A DNA stretch of 64,000 nucleotides from Atriophallophorus winterbourni (GCA_013407085.1 JACCGJ010010888.1:1-64000), one strand, 5' to 3'; shown: positions 46,760 through 59,780, numbered from the stretch's first letter. Translations and numbers: made by a program. The notes: a model not told the origin generated them from the letters alone.

Positions 46760-47091
46760 AAACTCGGCCACTGCTCGTGGTCATTCCTACGAAACGTGAA
46801 ACAACTTAAGCGTAATAAAAGCTGTTGAGCGGTAAGGTAATTTCATTTGATGGAGTTGACCACCAAATAATTATATTACATTTACCTAACTAGGACCCTC
46901 ACTTTGCAGAATTTAAACGTTATATTAAAACTGAACTATCTGATGGCACTCACATTTATCAGCATTACCAATGCACGATAGGTCCTAAACAAAATCCGGT
47001 TATTCTTCATGTCATTTGCCAAAATGTTCTGAGTGCACGAACAAGTGATGATGACACCCACGCTGCGCTTCAAAACGCGAAAGCTCACTAA
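46760..47091 (+). CDS. Candidate exon A end plus exon B, both open
   Basis: After a TAG at 46757-46759 the A frame is open to 46811 and has a true cysteine (TGC) where other copies have TGA. A GTAATA donor at 46812 and CTTTGCAG acceptor (ending 46909) define a 98-nt gap. B runs open from 46910 to TAA at 47089-47091 with two of three cysteines (the first is TAT). It differs from other B copies at many residues, yet frame, phase and stop position hold. The TAG upstream replaces a Trp codon (TGG at 48100), so the 5' part may be decayed. Confidence 0.45.
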
Positions 47092-47329
47092 GTCTCAGTC
47101 AGAGTTGCACCGAGATTTCATATAACGGTGCAACAAAACAAACTTCGGTTATTGTATGAATCTTTTATCTTTGCAAGAGAAACGTGTCCAGGGTTTCTCA
47201 AACCTCAAGAGAAAAACATTATTTATTTGCTTGCAACGTGGCGATCAAGTGTACCATCGCTTCAGCTATATGATTTGCAGTGATTAAATTGATTTAGGTT
47301 ACATTATCACCAATGCGCTCAATACCATA

Positions 47330-47740
47330 TTTACAAATCGTGCACTACATTAGTGTAATTGTGATAGAATGCAGCGACGAAAAAACGAGAGTAGGCGCAC
47401 CGAATGGTGACTCAAACGCGCATAGAGCAGAGTTATCCAGAACATATTGTTACAAGACATTTGAGGGTATGTGTATTGCAAATGTGAAGCAATACGTAAA
47501 ATCTTGAACCATGCGTACGTTTGTCTAAAGTTTATGATTGAGAAAACTATGCATTCCGTTCTGATGCGCCTCAAATTATGGCACATTTATCTAGCATTAA
47601 GTACATCATTTACTAAATAATATTTAATGAATATTCGTGTGTTTGCATAGTGCAGACATTTACGCTTCAATCGATTAGACCGAAAACGGTTTCGGAGACA
47701 GCCACGGGATTAGAGGAAATATAATACCCTAAATGGTAAT
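47330..47740. other. Stretch without recognisable content
   Basis: Not matched elsewhere in the window. Only short open frames; I see no gene, repeat or RNA. Confidence 0.5.
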
Positions 47741-47920
47741 TTCTACAAAGCGAAGCACGTTTTAAATACGGGTCACTGCTCCGAGCTGAATATTGTGGAA
47801 ATGCTCAGACTGGGTATTAAACAGCATAGCAAAATCGTACTCACAATGGCGGTCGAATGTTTAAGTCAGGTCGACCGGCGGATATTAACGTGGACGCAGC
47901 AATCTAGCAAACGGCATTCA
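47741..47920 (+). mobile_element. Penelope-like relic, second diverged copy
   Basis: Frame AKHVLNTGHCSELNIVEMLRLG agrees with 46395 at protein level, in the same P-A-B order. Confidence 0.4.
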
Positions 47921-48099
47921 TGTAAAAGTAAATATTTGTTATTTACCTTATACAAACTAGTTGATTCAATTTTTGTATTCGTGAAAAAACCTCAACATTG
48001 TGCTCATTAGCTATATTCTTTTACAAATGTCAGGCGCTGTGTAAACGGCCCTTGTCCGTTATCACATTCACTAGTTTAACGTTGATAAACTCTAGGTGG

Positions 48100-48430
48100 A
48101 AACTCAACAATTCATCGTCGTCATGTCCGCGAAACGTGAAATAACTGAGGCGTAATATAGGCGGTTGAGCGGTAAGGTAATTTTAGTGGTGGTGGTTGAC
48201 CACCACTTAATCATATTTCCCGACTAGAACCCTCCTCTTGCATGAGTAAAACGGATTCAAAAAATGATCTATCTGATAACATTCATATTTGTTAGCATTA
48301 TGGATGCACGATAGGTCTTAAACATAAACCAGTTTTTTTCATTTTATTTGCCAAAATGTTCTGAGTGCACGGAAAAGTGTTGATGACACCCACGCTCCGC
48401 TTCGAAACGCCATTGCTCACTAATAGTTAG
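48100..48430 (+). pseudogene. Exon A end plus exon B, broken
   Basis: The donor-like GTAATA at 48152 is kept. The acceptor reads TTGCATG, so AG is lost. B has TAG in place of a Gln codon near 48293 and a disturbed frame. Confidence 0.5.
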
Positions 48431-48439
48431 TCAGAGTTT

Positions 48440-48995
48440 GTCGTTAATTAGAACGCATATTTTATTCGAGATTTGATTAGACCTATGTCCAATACTTCAT
48501 ACAAGCGCAACTTCGTTTATTTCCTTCATTTTTTTAACCATTCCGCTACATTATAATTTTAAGGAGTGAGGATGTACCGCCACATCGAATAATTCCATGA
48601 GAATAGTAGAATATATTTGGGCTTCATGGTGATAATACATAAATCTGACCAATGATTAGTTGGGAATTCACATGGGATGCATGTATGGAGCTAACATGAT
48701 TTGATGTAAGGATGTTCTTAAAACGTCTTATTTACTCCCTACGTTGTCGTTAGAACGCTAATTTTATTCGAGATTCGATTAAACCTGTGTTCTCTTAATC
48801 ATACAAGCACCATTTTTTTATGCTACTTCATCTTTTCCAAGCGCATGTGGACCCTGATCCTTAAGTCCTCTCCTATTGAGTGCAAACAGCAAGATACCCG
48901 TCGTGCAATTTGTGTGACTGATGGAAATGCACGCAAATGTGCCTTTTTTCATGCTCATGTGTTCAAATGCATTCAACGTATTTGTTACCTCATGA
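48440..48995 (+). repeat. R1 module with frameshifted exon C
   Basis: Exon C from 48842 (acceptor CTTTTCCAAG) lacks the second and fourth cysteines and has the same one-base deletion as the copy at 31595, with TGC at the TGA position. The unit stops at about 48995 and is fused to the middle of exon B. Confidence 0.7.
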
Positions 48996-49009
48996 GCTCG
49001 TAAAAATAA

Positions 49010-49130
49010 TGCACGATACGTATTAAACAAAATCCGGTTAATCTTCATGTCATTCGCCAAAATGTTCAGAGTGCACGAACAAGTGATGGTGACACTCACG
49101 CTGCGCTTCAAAACGCGATAGCTCACTAAG
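49010..49130 (+). pseudogene. 5'-truncated exon B
   Basis: The last ~40 codons of B in an open frame to the conserved stop. The start and acceptor are lost at the fusion with R1. Confidence 0.5.
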
Positions 49131-49539
49131 TCTCAGTCAGAGTTGCACCGCGATTTCATATAACGGTGCAACAAAACAAACTTCGGTTATTGTATGAATC
49201 TTTTATCTTTTCAAGAGAAACGAGTCCAGGGTTCCTCAAACCGCAACGTGGCGACCAAGTGTACCATCGCTTCAGCTATATGATTTGCAGTGATTAAATT
49301 GATTTAGGTTAGATTATTACCAATGTGCTCAATACTTTCGTGCAAAAGTGGTAAAACTTGATTTATTGTCCGTTGTCAATTAGGTGTGCAAACATCAATA
49401 TTAACAATTATTTTTCTGGGAAAATTATAAGACATTTCACATAATTGTGGTCTATCACAAAATGCTTCATTGGACAGGTAACATTATCAAAGGTTGGCAT
49501 ACAAGAGCATTTTCTCTTATTCACATCATCTATTTTAAA

Positions 49540-49653
49540 CGCATGCGGTCCCTGGTCATTCAGTTCTCTCCTAATGAGTGCAAACAGCACGAAACCTGTT
49601 ATGTAATGTGTGTGGTTGATGGATCTGCATGCAAGTGTGCCTTTTGTTCATGA
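49540..49653 (+). CDS. Candidate cysteine-rich exon C2, intact pattern
   Basis: Open with all six cysteines at C-x5-C-x3-C-x7-C-x-C-x2-C and a final Ser before TGA at 49651-49653. The acceptor AG is mutated (TTTTAAAC). Upstream the same frame is open back to 49447. Beyond the TGA the frame is open for more than 50 codons. With 30664, this is one of the two best preserved copies of the cysteine pattern. Confidence 0.4.
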   Translation, partial: RMRSLVIQFSPNECKQHETCYVMCVVDGSACKCAFCS

Positions 49654-49809
49654 AGATGTGTTCAAGTGCATTCGACTAATTTGTTATCTCATGAGATTAA
49701 ACATGTTATTCGTACCAACGTCATCCGACGCTCTCTAATAAACTTACTTGCTGATGTTCCAGGTGGAACGTTATCTGAAATAACAGCGAAAAACATTACG
49801 AAAATAATG

Positions 49810-50960
49810 AAGTGAACATATGCCTAACATATTTCATTTACTAAGTACTTTTTCGTAAACTAGAACGCTTAATTTTTCGAGATTAGATTATACGTGTGTT
49901 CTATGGTTCATACATGCGCAGTCTCATTTATTTTCCTCCTGCCATTGTGACGCTCAGGTTGATGCTAATAATAATGTTCTTTTATAATGAAGGCTAACAA
50001 ATCGACACCCTTCTTGGAATGTGTGTGCATGATGGAAACTAAGCAAATGTGACTTTTTGTTCATGCTCATGTGTTCAGAGCCAGCCTACATTGTTGTGAG
50101 CTCATGCGATTGAACAGGTTTTTCGTACTCAACTTATTCAACCGCGTCATACTAACGCAATTTGTTTTCGTGTTTTTTCAAGTATTAATCTCCTGGGCAT
50201 ACTAATCTTACACCGCATAACTGTTGACTGAAAACAGCAGGAAGTCCTATCTTATGGTGTTTGTTTGTGAGAATAATGCATTCATATGGACCTCCGTGTT
50301 TTTCTAATTTTACTCTTAAACAGGAGGTGGTAGATTCCATATGAATTATAAAAATTGAACAGATTTGTATTTTACAATAACATGTTTTTTGCAGTTACTC
50401 TCAATGTTTTTTTATTCGGAGTGTAATCTTATTTGCCCTCGTTAACAAACGAATTTAGAAAGAAGTTTTTCCCCATGTTTAACAGTGAATGCAATCAGCA
50501 AACTATCGTGTACGACTTTGTGTTTCATTTCATGTCTATACACCTGATCCTTGTTCGGTTGTTTTGAAGTATCTTTTTTGTGGTTTTAACGTGTATGCTA
50601 CTAAAATATCGCATTTTCAGATGAATCGTGGAAGCTTGGTGTTGAATATTTTGTTTATGATGAGGGAGGGCATTCAGCAAAATTCAAACTAAAATCGAAG
50701 AACAGACAAAGAAATTTCGGAGATAGGACCGGAATTGATTAGAAAAACCTAACCAACATTATCATACAAAGGTATATCAAACTTCCGCTACTTCGAGCGC
50801 ATTCAGACCGTGATCCTTCATTACGGATTTCGTATGTGTGTGTTATAGAAATGCATGCATATAATTCTTTGTTTTTCTGACATTTCAATCATCAACATGT
50901 GAATTTATTTCCCAAATGATGTAGAGAAAGCTGAGAAGGACGAAAACATTATGCGCTTAT
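49810..50960 (+). repeat. C3 and E modules, copy 4
   Basis: Homologous to 7200-8600. In C3 the codon at the TGA position is TGC, inside CSCSC. The E frame is broken by small changes near 50490-50580. Confidence 0.6.
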
Positions 50961-51509
50961 GATGTACATTCGTGGATGACATCAAACGAAGGAGGTCGAC
51001 AAAAGACGTCTCTAACTTAGAATAAAGAATTTCTGTTTTGCATCATTGCAGTGCAACCATTTATAAATAAAAAAATTGTTACATCAGAACGCATTTAGTT
51101 TATTTCTTGAAAGTGAAACACGATTAAATTGATCCACAAAGCAGAATATTTAGTAATCAGAGTTGAAATAACTTTCGTTACACAAATGAAGCGTGTAGTT
51201 AAAGTGAAGGAATAGAAAAACATTTTTAGGGCAACCATCAAACTATAAATTTGCTCAAAACCGTTGTGCGGGCGATTGGTTAACGGATGCTGAACTATTT
51301 AAAACTTAGGAACACAGCTGTGGTAACCACCTCAACCCTGGACCCACAATATATAGATTCCAATATTTCTCAAGAAAAATAACAAATTAGTGTTTGTCTT
51401 AAGATTTGAAATAATATCGTCGTTAGAACTTCAAATGCCCGTAGTTAACACACCTTATGTGTACTTAACGGTAACTTGAAAAGAAGGATCGTTACGTTTT
51501 GCAGATTAT

Positions 51510-51830
51510 GGTCGTATTACGAACTATCTACTTCAGGGTGAGCTGAAATTAGGAAGTCGAGTATTGGGCAGACCAAACTGGCGGTACAAATACGTTTGCA
51601 AATGACATATGAAAGCTCTTGGCATTGACCCGTCCAGTTTGGAAAAACTTGCTCTTGACCGCTCACATTGTATAAAGGGTCGTCTACAAGCTGGAAAAGA
51701 GCAGATAGAGCTCTTACCTGCTGAACCTAGATTACGCCGCCTGCGTGCAACTGATGCAATACAACCAAGATCTGATTTTTTGCCAGCGCTGCGCGAGAGA
51801 TTGTTTTTCCCGAATCGGACTGTTTAGTCA
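51510..51830 (+). mobile_element. Non-LTR retrotransposon C-terminal relic
   Basis: Frame GRPNWRYKYVCK, stop, HMKALGIDPSSLEKLALDRSH, then a Gln/Glu-rich tail, ending at TAG about 51827. Best preserved of the three related relics (9085, 13818). Confidence 0.7.
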
Positions 51831-51839
51831 TTCCAAAAG

Positions 51840-52340
51840 CTGCAGAACATGATCATTCACGAGAATGTGATGTACATACATGGTCGACATCGACCAAAGG
51901 AGGCCAACAACGGCAACCCATCATCAAGACACCAGAGAAATGCCGCTTACTCTAATCAGATAGCTTTCCGCGTGGCATTCCAGATCCCTATACCAATAGC
52001 GCTGAAATGGTATCCGCAGAGGTTCTAGTTCACCCAGACAAATAGATTCGACATATGAACAATATATTTTAATTAAACAAATCCAGATAATATCAGCAAA
52101 ATTGGTGAAAAATATGCGAGATTACACCCAACTAACATAGATTATTCTGGGCCTATTGAAATTCTACATCAAACACACGGTATATAGAGGTTTCGAATTG
52201 ATGGAGATGTTATCGCTAATCACACACCCCAATTTTTTATATATTGGAAAGTGTTCTAAGTGACTTATAACGACTATGAATCCACACAATACAATATTCA
52301 ATGCTGTATGAGTTGAATGCATGGGTTAAAATCTCAACGA
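51840..52340 (+). repeat. End of the repeated locus
   Basis: 51840-51960 matches 9420-9540. 52150-52310 resembles 13900-14040 (AAACACACAGTATTTA, CACAATACAATATTCAATG). After about 52340 no further match to the modules is visible. Confidence 0.55.
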
Positions 52341-55300
52341 ACCAGGTGCTCCTGAAATAAAGAAGAAAAATATTGGTTTTCAAAGTTATAACTGAATACC
52401 TCTGTCGCAGTCAAACATGGGATGACCATTCGACACAGACTAATATATGTGACACGACAAAATAACTTATGCTTCTGACTGTTTGCCATCATTTGTTTGA
52501 TGAATTGAAACTATGTTTTGCTAACCTCCTCTCAGCAAAAAAGCCGTAAACAATTTTATTCTTACAAGCTAGGGTTATTTGCGTTGGATAAACATACAAA
52601 TAAATGGCTGCCTCACAATTCAAACAACCAACTTTTGTGAAATTACCATCTATATATTTCCTGGCATCCAATGCAACGGATGTGAAATAGTGATGCTTTT
52701 TGTATTTTAGAATCACAAAGCGTAAACGTTTTCATATGAGCAAATATAAAGTTCGCAATTCTAACACCTTGGCAATACATGCATGATAATTCGCTTAAAG
52801 TAGACTGTTTCTCGAACTTAATAAGTTGAATAATATTCTACTTTCTGGCAACCATGTTGTTCAGCGGAGAGCATCCTAATTCCCCGGAAATCGGAATTGT
52901 GATTGCTTCCGTGATTATTCAATCTCTCAAATTTGTTGTTCAATTTGTTTTATCCTAATCCGAATTTCACCATCGGCATATCGTGATTGATTTTAATATA
53001 TTGTCAAATGTTTGAGGTGCTATGTAAATTTCTTAGTTAGTCAAATTTCCAATGGCGCGTCCCGCTAATGCATCATTCATCATTCGATTTAAGACCTTGA
53101 ATCGATTATGAATAGGAGACATGGAGAAAGAATAACCAACTTGCAAATAACAACCCATGAATTCCAACCACAATTAGCTTCAGACGGAAAAGGTCTGTAG
53201 AATACTCATCATTACAATGTATCTCTTAAAATGAGTGTAGCAAGTACAATACGCTAGGTTATTACACAATCATTGCACAAGCTGATGTTTCAGCTTAGCC
53301 TAGAAATGAATCCTACTGAATAATTAATGTGAGTTCCGTAATGTGAAAGTAAGCTAAATCCTCATGATGCAGATAGGTACTATGGAATATAGTTGCACAA
53401 ATTTGTTAGTAGTTGATCGAAGTTCGATTCAAGATTTGCCATCATGGCAAACTTTTTTTGAAATGCGTTGGGATCCATGATAGAGTTAGTGAACAAGAAG
53501 CCGTCAACTTTTTTATTGGTAAATCAGGCATCAGCGAGGCTTCACTGATAATATTGTTAGTTGTGCTTTAGCATACATTCTGAGTGATTAAGTTTTCCAG
53601 ATACTAATTTCAAATGTACTAGGATTTTTATTCAATGAAAGCTCACTTAGACGGTTCTATTGTAGACAGAAATGTGTGAAATTAACCACATAGTGGTTAA
53701 TGCAGCTTGATGATTTGATACAAGATATAATCCTCAACTATCGATGAATCATAAATCTACGGGAACCTTCCACAGATTGATGGTTTGAGCCACTAAGTGA
53801 ATAATTATCAGTCAATAGGGTCGATTATCTGAATATGCTTTTGTTTATAACGCAACCGACATCTCCACGTCTGTTTTCGAAGGATTGACAGCATAGGGTC
53901 ATTGTCCCACCGTATTTTCCTGCGCCGCGATGCAAACGCGTGATTTAGTCTACCCATACCTAACTGGCTTCGGTTATGTCTTACCTATTTGCTGCGTTAA
54001 TAAACTCACGAAAGACATAGCTATATCCTGCATCGTCGGTGTATAAATACTGAAATCGTAATTTAATCGTAAATAACAGTTGTTTTCTCAGCGAATTTCA
54101 ACTGATTAAATAACCACAAGGTTGCTTAATTACAACACATAGAACATTTTCAATATTGGTCATAGGGCTTGCTTTCAGCCATCTGAGAATACTGGCACTC
54201 ATTCATATTTTACAAGATTATGAATCTTATCCAGTCTTTGTTGTGTACTTTAGTTCTTAGCAATACTGTCAAGCAACCATCCATGTGGCTAACAATACAC
54301 ATCGTATTAGTCAAATCGACCATTGATATTAGTCATGCTTGTTTGAATCGAGAACCTTCCTACGCATATAATACGGTGATCAGTACTAAAGTAATAATAG
54401 AGGTGATAGTGGCGTTAATGTTACATAATTGAGACCATTTTCCGAATTAATACAATTGTTCGGACTGGGTTTCCGTGTCAGATGTATAACGTTAACATAA
54501 TCTGCTCTAACTTATTAAATAATACATTTATTAAAGTTTTGTACAATAAAATATCATTGTAACAGAGTCGCTTAAGTTTAGCACACATTCGATATATACG
54601 GGCATATTACATGTAAATAAATTTTAATCCGCTTTAACTATTAACAGTTTTACACTACATTGGTAATTCAAAGAATCACGAAAAAGTATTGCATTTATCA
54701 TCATTTTGAAAGGTTTTTATAACCTTCAAATTATTGTTTGGTCACACAATTCAAACAGTTTAATAGCATACTAGGATAAGTAAAAGTCACTCACCAACAT
54801 GATATATTATCAGTAAAACAAAGCACAGATCAAAACGCATCTTTGTTTTACGTACCAATTACTCATACTCAGTGTTGATAATATTTATATATGAATTTCC
54901 GACAAATCAATTTGTATTTATCAAACTCAGATTTGATTGGAGTCATTAGTTTCAATTTGATTGGACGTTGAACCGTGTTAAACGCATGAAGGTGCATCTT
55001 AATTGAGATCGGCCACATAATAGCGTTGGTTTATGAGCTCAAACTATATTTTTGTTATAATACATTGCTATTGGTCAAAAGATGTTTTGGAATACATTTG
55101 AAGAGGGATACACACCAGCCATATTGCAGATGATCAAATAATAACTACACTAAAGCAAGACATGGGAGAATTTTCGTTACGTACACAAAACGGATTTTCC
55201 GAAATTCTTTATCGCACAATAAATATGATCACGTCCTGGAAAGATTAGATGTAAATGCATGTTCGACATTCTACCAGGTTACCCGGGCATTTCTGAAATT

Positions 55301-55985
55301 TTCTACAGAGTTAAGCATAATTTTATCTGAAGAAAGCTTAATCACCACGGTATTGTTAAGAAATTATATGAATTAAATAGTTTTAATAGCTACAGATTCG
55401 TGTTCATGCTGATCGCCTTTTTATTTCAATAATAAATTATGCAATACAAATCTTGTTAAAAGTTTCCTTGATTTAGCTAGGGAACTCAGATAATTAGATG
55501 CGTTTTTACAAATGTGTCTCTAATCTAGTACACTATTTCAATTGTTGATGGGCCTTTAAATCTTCATGGCATAAAAGTACTTTTTCTACACGTTTTTTCA
55601 CTTAACTCTTAATGCTATACATGGCCCAAATGGTTCATTTGTTTCGTATCCACTAAAGGCAATTCCAATCGTGCATGTTTGAACGAATTACGAACGAATT
55701 CCGCATATATTTATGATCACATCATTGTAACTACTTATACTTTCTTTATAAAAACAAAGCCATTTCCTACTTATTCTGCTATGTTATGACGAATCTATAG
55801 ATGATTTATTCACCGATTAGTTTCGTCTCATGAATAAAACTGACATAAATCCGTTGATAGACTAAAACGTTCAAACTACGGTATTAAATATTTTCCAGTG
55901 TTTGCTGATGAATACCGCAAAACTGCATCTGTGTCGATTGACTCAAGGTAGATCGCATTACTTATTTTACAATCTTCCTTTCACT
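52340..55985. other. Non-repeated AT-rich stretch, no gene seen
   Basis: Only short frames. One at 54220-54432 starts with a hydrophobic run (MNLIQSLLCTLVLSN), which could be a signal peptide, but there is no supporting context. No RNA gene or named element recognised. Confidence 0.5.
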
Positions 55986-57040
55986 TAAATGTCCATTTCA
56001 AGGTAATTCAAGGTTTTAAATGGTCTAAAAAGCAACAAGCTTACAACAACCATAGGATGGTAAACATTGAAATTTAAGTGTACAAACAATATAGGAACAT
56101 AGATTAAACAGTATATAAGTGTTCCGGAAACGAATAATGTAATAATAATTCGTCTAATTTCGTTTTAAAGTCATGCAAGTTAGTGGCGTGAGCAAAGGTT
56201 GAAGGTAAACTGTTCCAAGTAAAACAGACACGGACAGAGTAAAAATGCCTTCTACAGTTCAGGCGGGAATATGGTCCGATTATTCCTCGTATCACTTGGC
56301 GTGAATAAATCCTGTAAGGGATTGTTCGGGGTATGGAATGTTTTGTAAAGTGAGATAAGGTCTTGTCTGATTCGTCTATAGATAAAATCGAACAGATTTA
56401 GTTAGGCTATTGTTTTTATATGGTTTGTTTCGGTTGCTGAGAAGTAGTTTCGTTGAGCGGTGATAGATTCGCTTCATAAGTTCCACATCCCTCTTGAGCC
56501 ACGTAGACCATGACTGCACATCGTATTCCATGACTGGTTTTAAGTATGTATTCATAATCCTTGGGAATATCTGGGGCGAAAATTTCCCAAATACACGTTC
56601 CAGTAGATTTAGAACTCGTGTTGCTTTTTTGAAAGCACTGTTAGTTTGAAGTGATGTTCTTAAACTGGAGCATTTCCAGACATTCAAATATTTTCCTTCA
56701 CTGCAAGTTTCAAGGACATGCGAACCTTTGTGTTATGTGAACTTTACTCGAGTCCCTACATTCATGAGCCTGCATTTGTTGAAGTTAAACGGCAGTTTGA
56801 TCTTCAACGACCAGATGAGAAGCGTATCAAGATCCTCTTGTAAAAGCAGACAGTCTTCTGGACTACGGATGCTGCGCCAAATCTTTATGTCGTCCGCAAA
56901 TAACGGAATGTTAAATCGAACAATCCCCGGGTTATTGATTGACATAAACCAGAAATATGATCTGACCACGGACTGAGCTTCGGGGAACTCCGCTAGTTGC
57001 TGCAATTGGTTTTGATAATGCACCATCAACATGGTAAGTG
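55985..57040 (-). mobile_element. Decayed CR1-like reverse transcriptase
   Basis: Reading on the minus strand: a palm region with IPLFADDIKIWRSI (FADD motif, 56884-56901), then FNKCRLMNVG, a frameshift near 56700, then LERVFGKFSPQIFPRIMNTYLKPVMEY and the C-terminal VRVCFTWNSLPSTFAHA (56104-56295). A CCTTGAATTACCTTGAA tail at about 55990-56010 resembles the (TTGAATC)n tail of the element at 3046. Several frameshifts; inactive. The N-terminal endonuclease is missing. Confidence 0.9.
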
Positions 57041-58115
57041 CGATTTGTTAGGTTGTAATTTATTCAATTCAGCAACAAATGTTCGCTGTTACTTGAATTT
57101 TGGAAATCAATTTGATGAGGTAAATATGGAATGCTGCTATTCTGTCGCATTTTAATATGACAAATGTATCATCGACTTAACAACACTATAGCTCTAAATG
57201 ATGCGATCAAAATTTATAGTTGCAACTCCGAACATTAAATGCGTGTACAGCTGTCCTTCACTCAAGAATTGGTATATATATTTCCGTGTTAACGACTTTA
57301 AAGTCACCATTAAATGCGCAGTCCTTAAACAGGTCGGTATCAGTCAAGAGAATAAAAGTGATACATGATGTCCTTTTCTACTGACACAAATGGTATGCCG
57401 AAGTTTCTAAGTTATAAGCGAATTGTTAGCAATAAATTGATATTTTGATTTATAAAAAATAGCTTTTCTATTTTTATGGGAGTGATATTTGTTGCGAAAG
57501 TTTAATCGCGATTGATTCCTCTTTTTTCTTCTAACGCCTAATTCGTATTTGACAAAATCGATTAGTGCAATCGTTGCATAAAAAGTCGTCGTCCATTTAT
57601 GGTCAAATGCAGTAACAAAATGTGATGTGCATGATGCTTGTCACAATCATCTGAACCGTCAATTGAAAACATTTTTACCTAATTTATTAACGCAAAAATC
57701 AAAATAGGCTCGTTTGACCTACGTTGGCAAAGGTTATATCACTCAATTTAGGTAAAAACGTTCATTCGCTAACATAAGAAGATCTCTTCAATCTAAATAT
57801 TCTCATGCACATTTGGTAAAACTCGAATTATCGCGAGTTCGTAAACTTTGTTAAGGAATTCATCGTCCATGCCATCATGATCGGAAAACACACGAAACTT
57901 TGTATCCGGTCATTACAATTTGATCATAGTTCGAAACGTCAAAATTCATGGAATATTATGAAAGTAATTTCAAGAGAATAGTTAGTTAAATGTGAACAAA
58001 ATGCGCATAATTAAATCGCCTTGTGTACACGGATTGGGTAGATTTGGGTATGGGCATTTATTGTGGTTTTTAGTATTGAGCCATTACTCCATTGCTTTCG
58101 TGGCATTATAAGTAT
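57040..58115. other. Stretch without recognisable content
   Basis: AT-rich, no frames above chance, no repeats matched. I see nothing to annotate. Confidence 0.5.
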
Positions 58116-58583
58116 TGTAGCGCATAAGCCGAGCCTTACGTAAATACGAATAATTCTTAGTGTTGTGAATTGTTATAAGTGTTTGAAATTATGTATATAT
58201 AAATGTAATTATTTTTATGTGAGAGAAGAATACACTGAGTATCAACAACAGACTAAGGAAATCCTTGTGTGGTCCACTCGGATTATTGCTAACAATATAT
58301 TTGACCCGTGTTATATTTTCACCCGTATAATTGCTCGTCATAGATGAAACAAGCAGTGAATAACCTTGAATGGAAAACAAAAATATGCTAGATCAGTAAT
58401 CTGAAACAATTAAATAGTAGTTCGGCACCACGTGAGTCATGAGACGTTCAAGCTGTAGGAAGCGCAATTGTGTTTGGTTGATTTAAACAAAACGGCACAC
58501 TGCTTCATGATGAAAACGTTTATGAAAATGAACTTACATTTGAAATTATTGAGGAATTATATCGAATGGAAATAGTTCTTACA
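58116..58583 (-). mobile_element. 3' LTR of Ty3/gypsy element
   Basis: On the minus strand it starts TGTAAG right after a purine-rich tract and ends CTACA, giving TG...CA ends and 468 bp. The part at 58116-58200 aligns with the 5' LTR remnant at 62373-62444 (shared ATAAGC, ACGT, TTATAAGTGT, TATATATA in order). AGTAT (58111-58115) flanks the outer end, but the partner needed to confirm a target duplication is lost. Confidence 0.6.
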
Positions 58584-58598
58584 ATACTCTTCCTTTAG
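58584..58598 (-). other. Polypurine tract
   Basis: The minus strand reads CTAAAGGAAGAGTAT just before the LTR start, as expected for second-strand priming in a Ty3/gypsy element. Confidence 0.5.
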
Positions 58599-58889
58599 AG
58601 CGGTGGCTGTTTAGCCATGCTCGACATTCATCTACGTATGCGGCAACGGGGTCATGCAACGGTACGGCCAATACGTGTGTACGAGCTGTCAGTGTCGCCG
58701 GTTGTCATCGCTGTCCGTGAATGCAACAAAGTTTCCATCATGGGTTGACGAGAGTGATATGAACCAGTCCTCGCGCAAAATGCGTAACTGAAGTCGACAA
58801 AAAAGGCAGAAAAAATAAACGAAACAATGGGGACTGGCAGTGAACAAATAGTCACAGTCGTAAAGAATCCTCAGTCTGTATTCGATTCT

Positions 58890-59780
58890 TCGTACGCACG
58901 TTTCAATCGGTCTATGTTGACTGAATTCGGGCGGCCGTTGCGTTCGATGACGAAGTACTTGGCGCTGCCGGGTATGACCTTGAATTAGCCATCGTATGGT
59001 GCTTTGAGAGGCAGCTTCTCACGGTATACACACATGAATACTTATATGAACGTCAAAAAGTAATCGTCAACGTGACTCTTACGAGTAGGTGGAGCACGTA
59101 CTGCTCGCATGAAGGCCCGAAGTCATAAAAAACCGTTTTAATCTTAACCAGGGGTGTGAAGTCGGTCAGCGGTTTGGCTGAAGATCGCAGAATTGTTAGG
59201 TAAACCATATCGGCTGATGAGCCATGAATGTCCTCTTTCGTGGTATTGCGATGCTGAGCAGAAGCGGTAGCAGTTTGTCTACCCCGAGAGCGCTAGATTC
59301 GGTGGTGAGGATCGCAATTTTTAACTGACGATAAAATCATTTGAGTAGGCCGTTCGCTGCGGGATGGCAAGCTGTAGTCCTAAAATTTTCACATCCCAAA
59401 AGACGATTTACTTCTGCGAAAAGGTGGGACGTGGAGTGGGCTCAGCGGTCTGTGGTGATCTGGGACGAGACACCGTAATTTGCGATCCAAAATGAGACGG
59501 AGGTGCGAACAACGGTTTCCGTAGATGCATCCGTTCAGGGAAACTCTTGGGTTAAGTGTGTGAATCTATCGATGTGCGTCAAAAGATGAGTTCACCAGCG
59601 GGATGAGGTTAATAGTCTATCCAGATCAATATGTTCATGCCGAAAACGTCCATCTGGAAGTAAGAATTTTCCAGGGATAGTGGGGCTGGCGATGTACCTT
59701 ACTACGTTGGAAGGAAAGACAATGTTGAGCCTAACAACGTCTTTAATTTCTCTACAAAGCGACGCGGATTTTCTATCTAT
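58890..59780 (-). pseudogene. Gypsy integrase, decayed
   Basis: The minus strand holds scattered integrase pieces in different frames. These include an ACHPAANGLLK segment (about 59340-59390), matching the conserved HPxxNGxxER region, and a C-terminal FVIERNGRPNSVNIDRLKRAY segment (about 58895-58985), typical of the chromodomain-less Ty3/gypsy end. Many stops and frameshifts. Confidence 0.8.

Noticed and set aside
54220..54432. Possible secreted protein gene with hydrophobic start
   Set aside because: One short isolated frame in AT-rich sequence with no homolog, splice signal or repeat support in the window.
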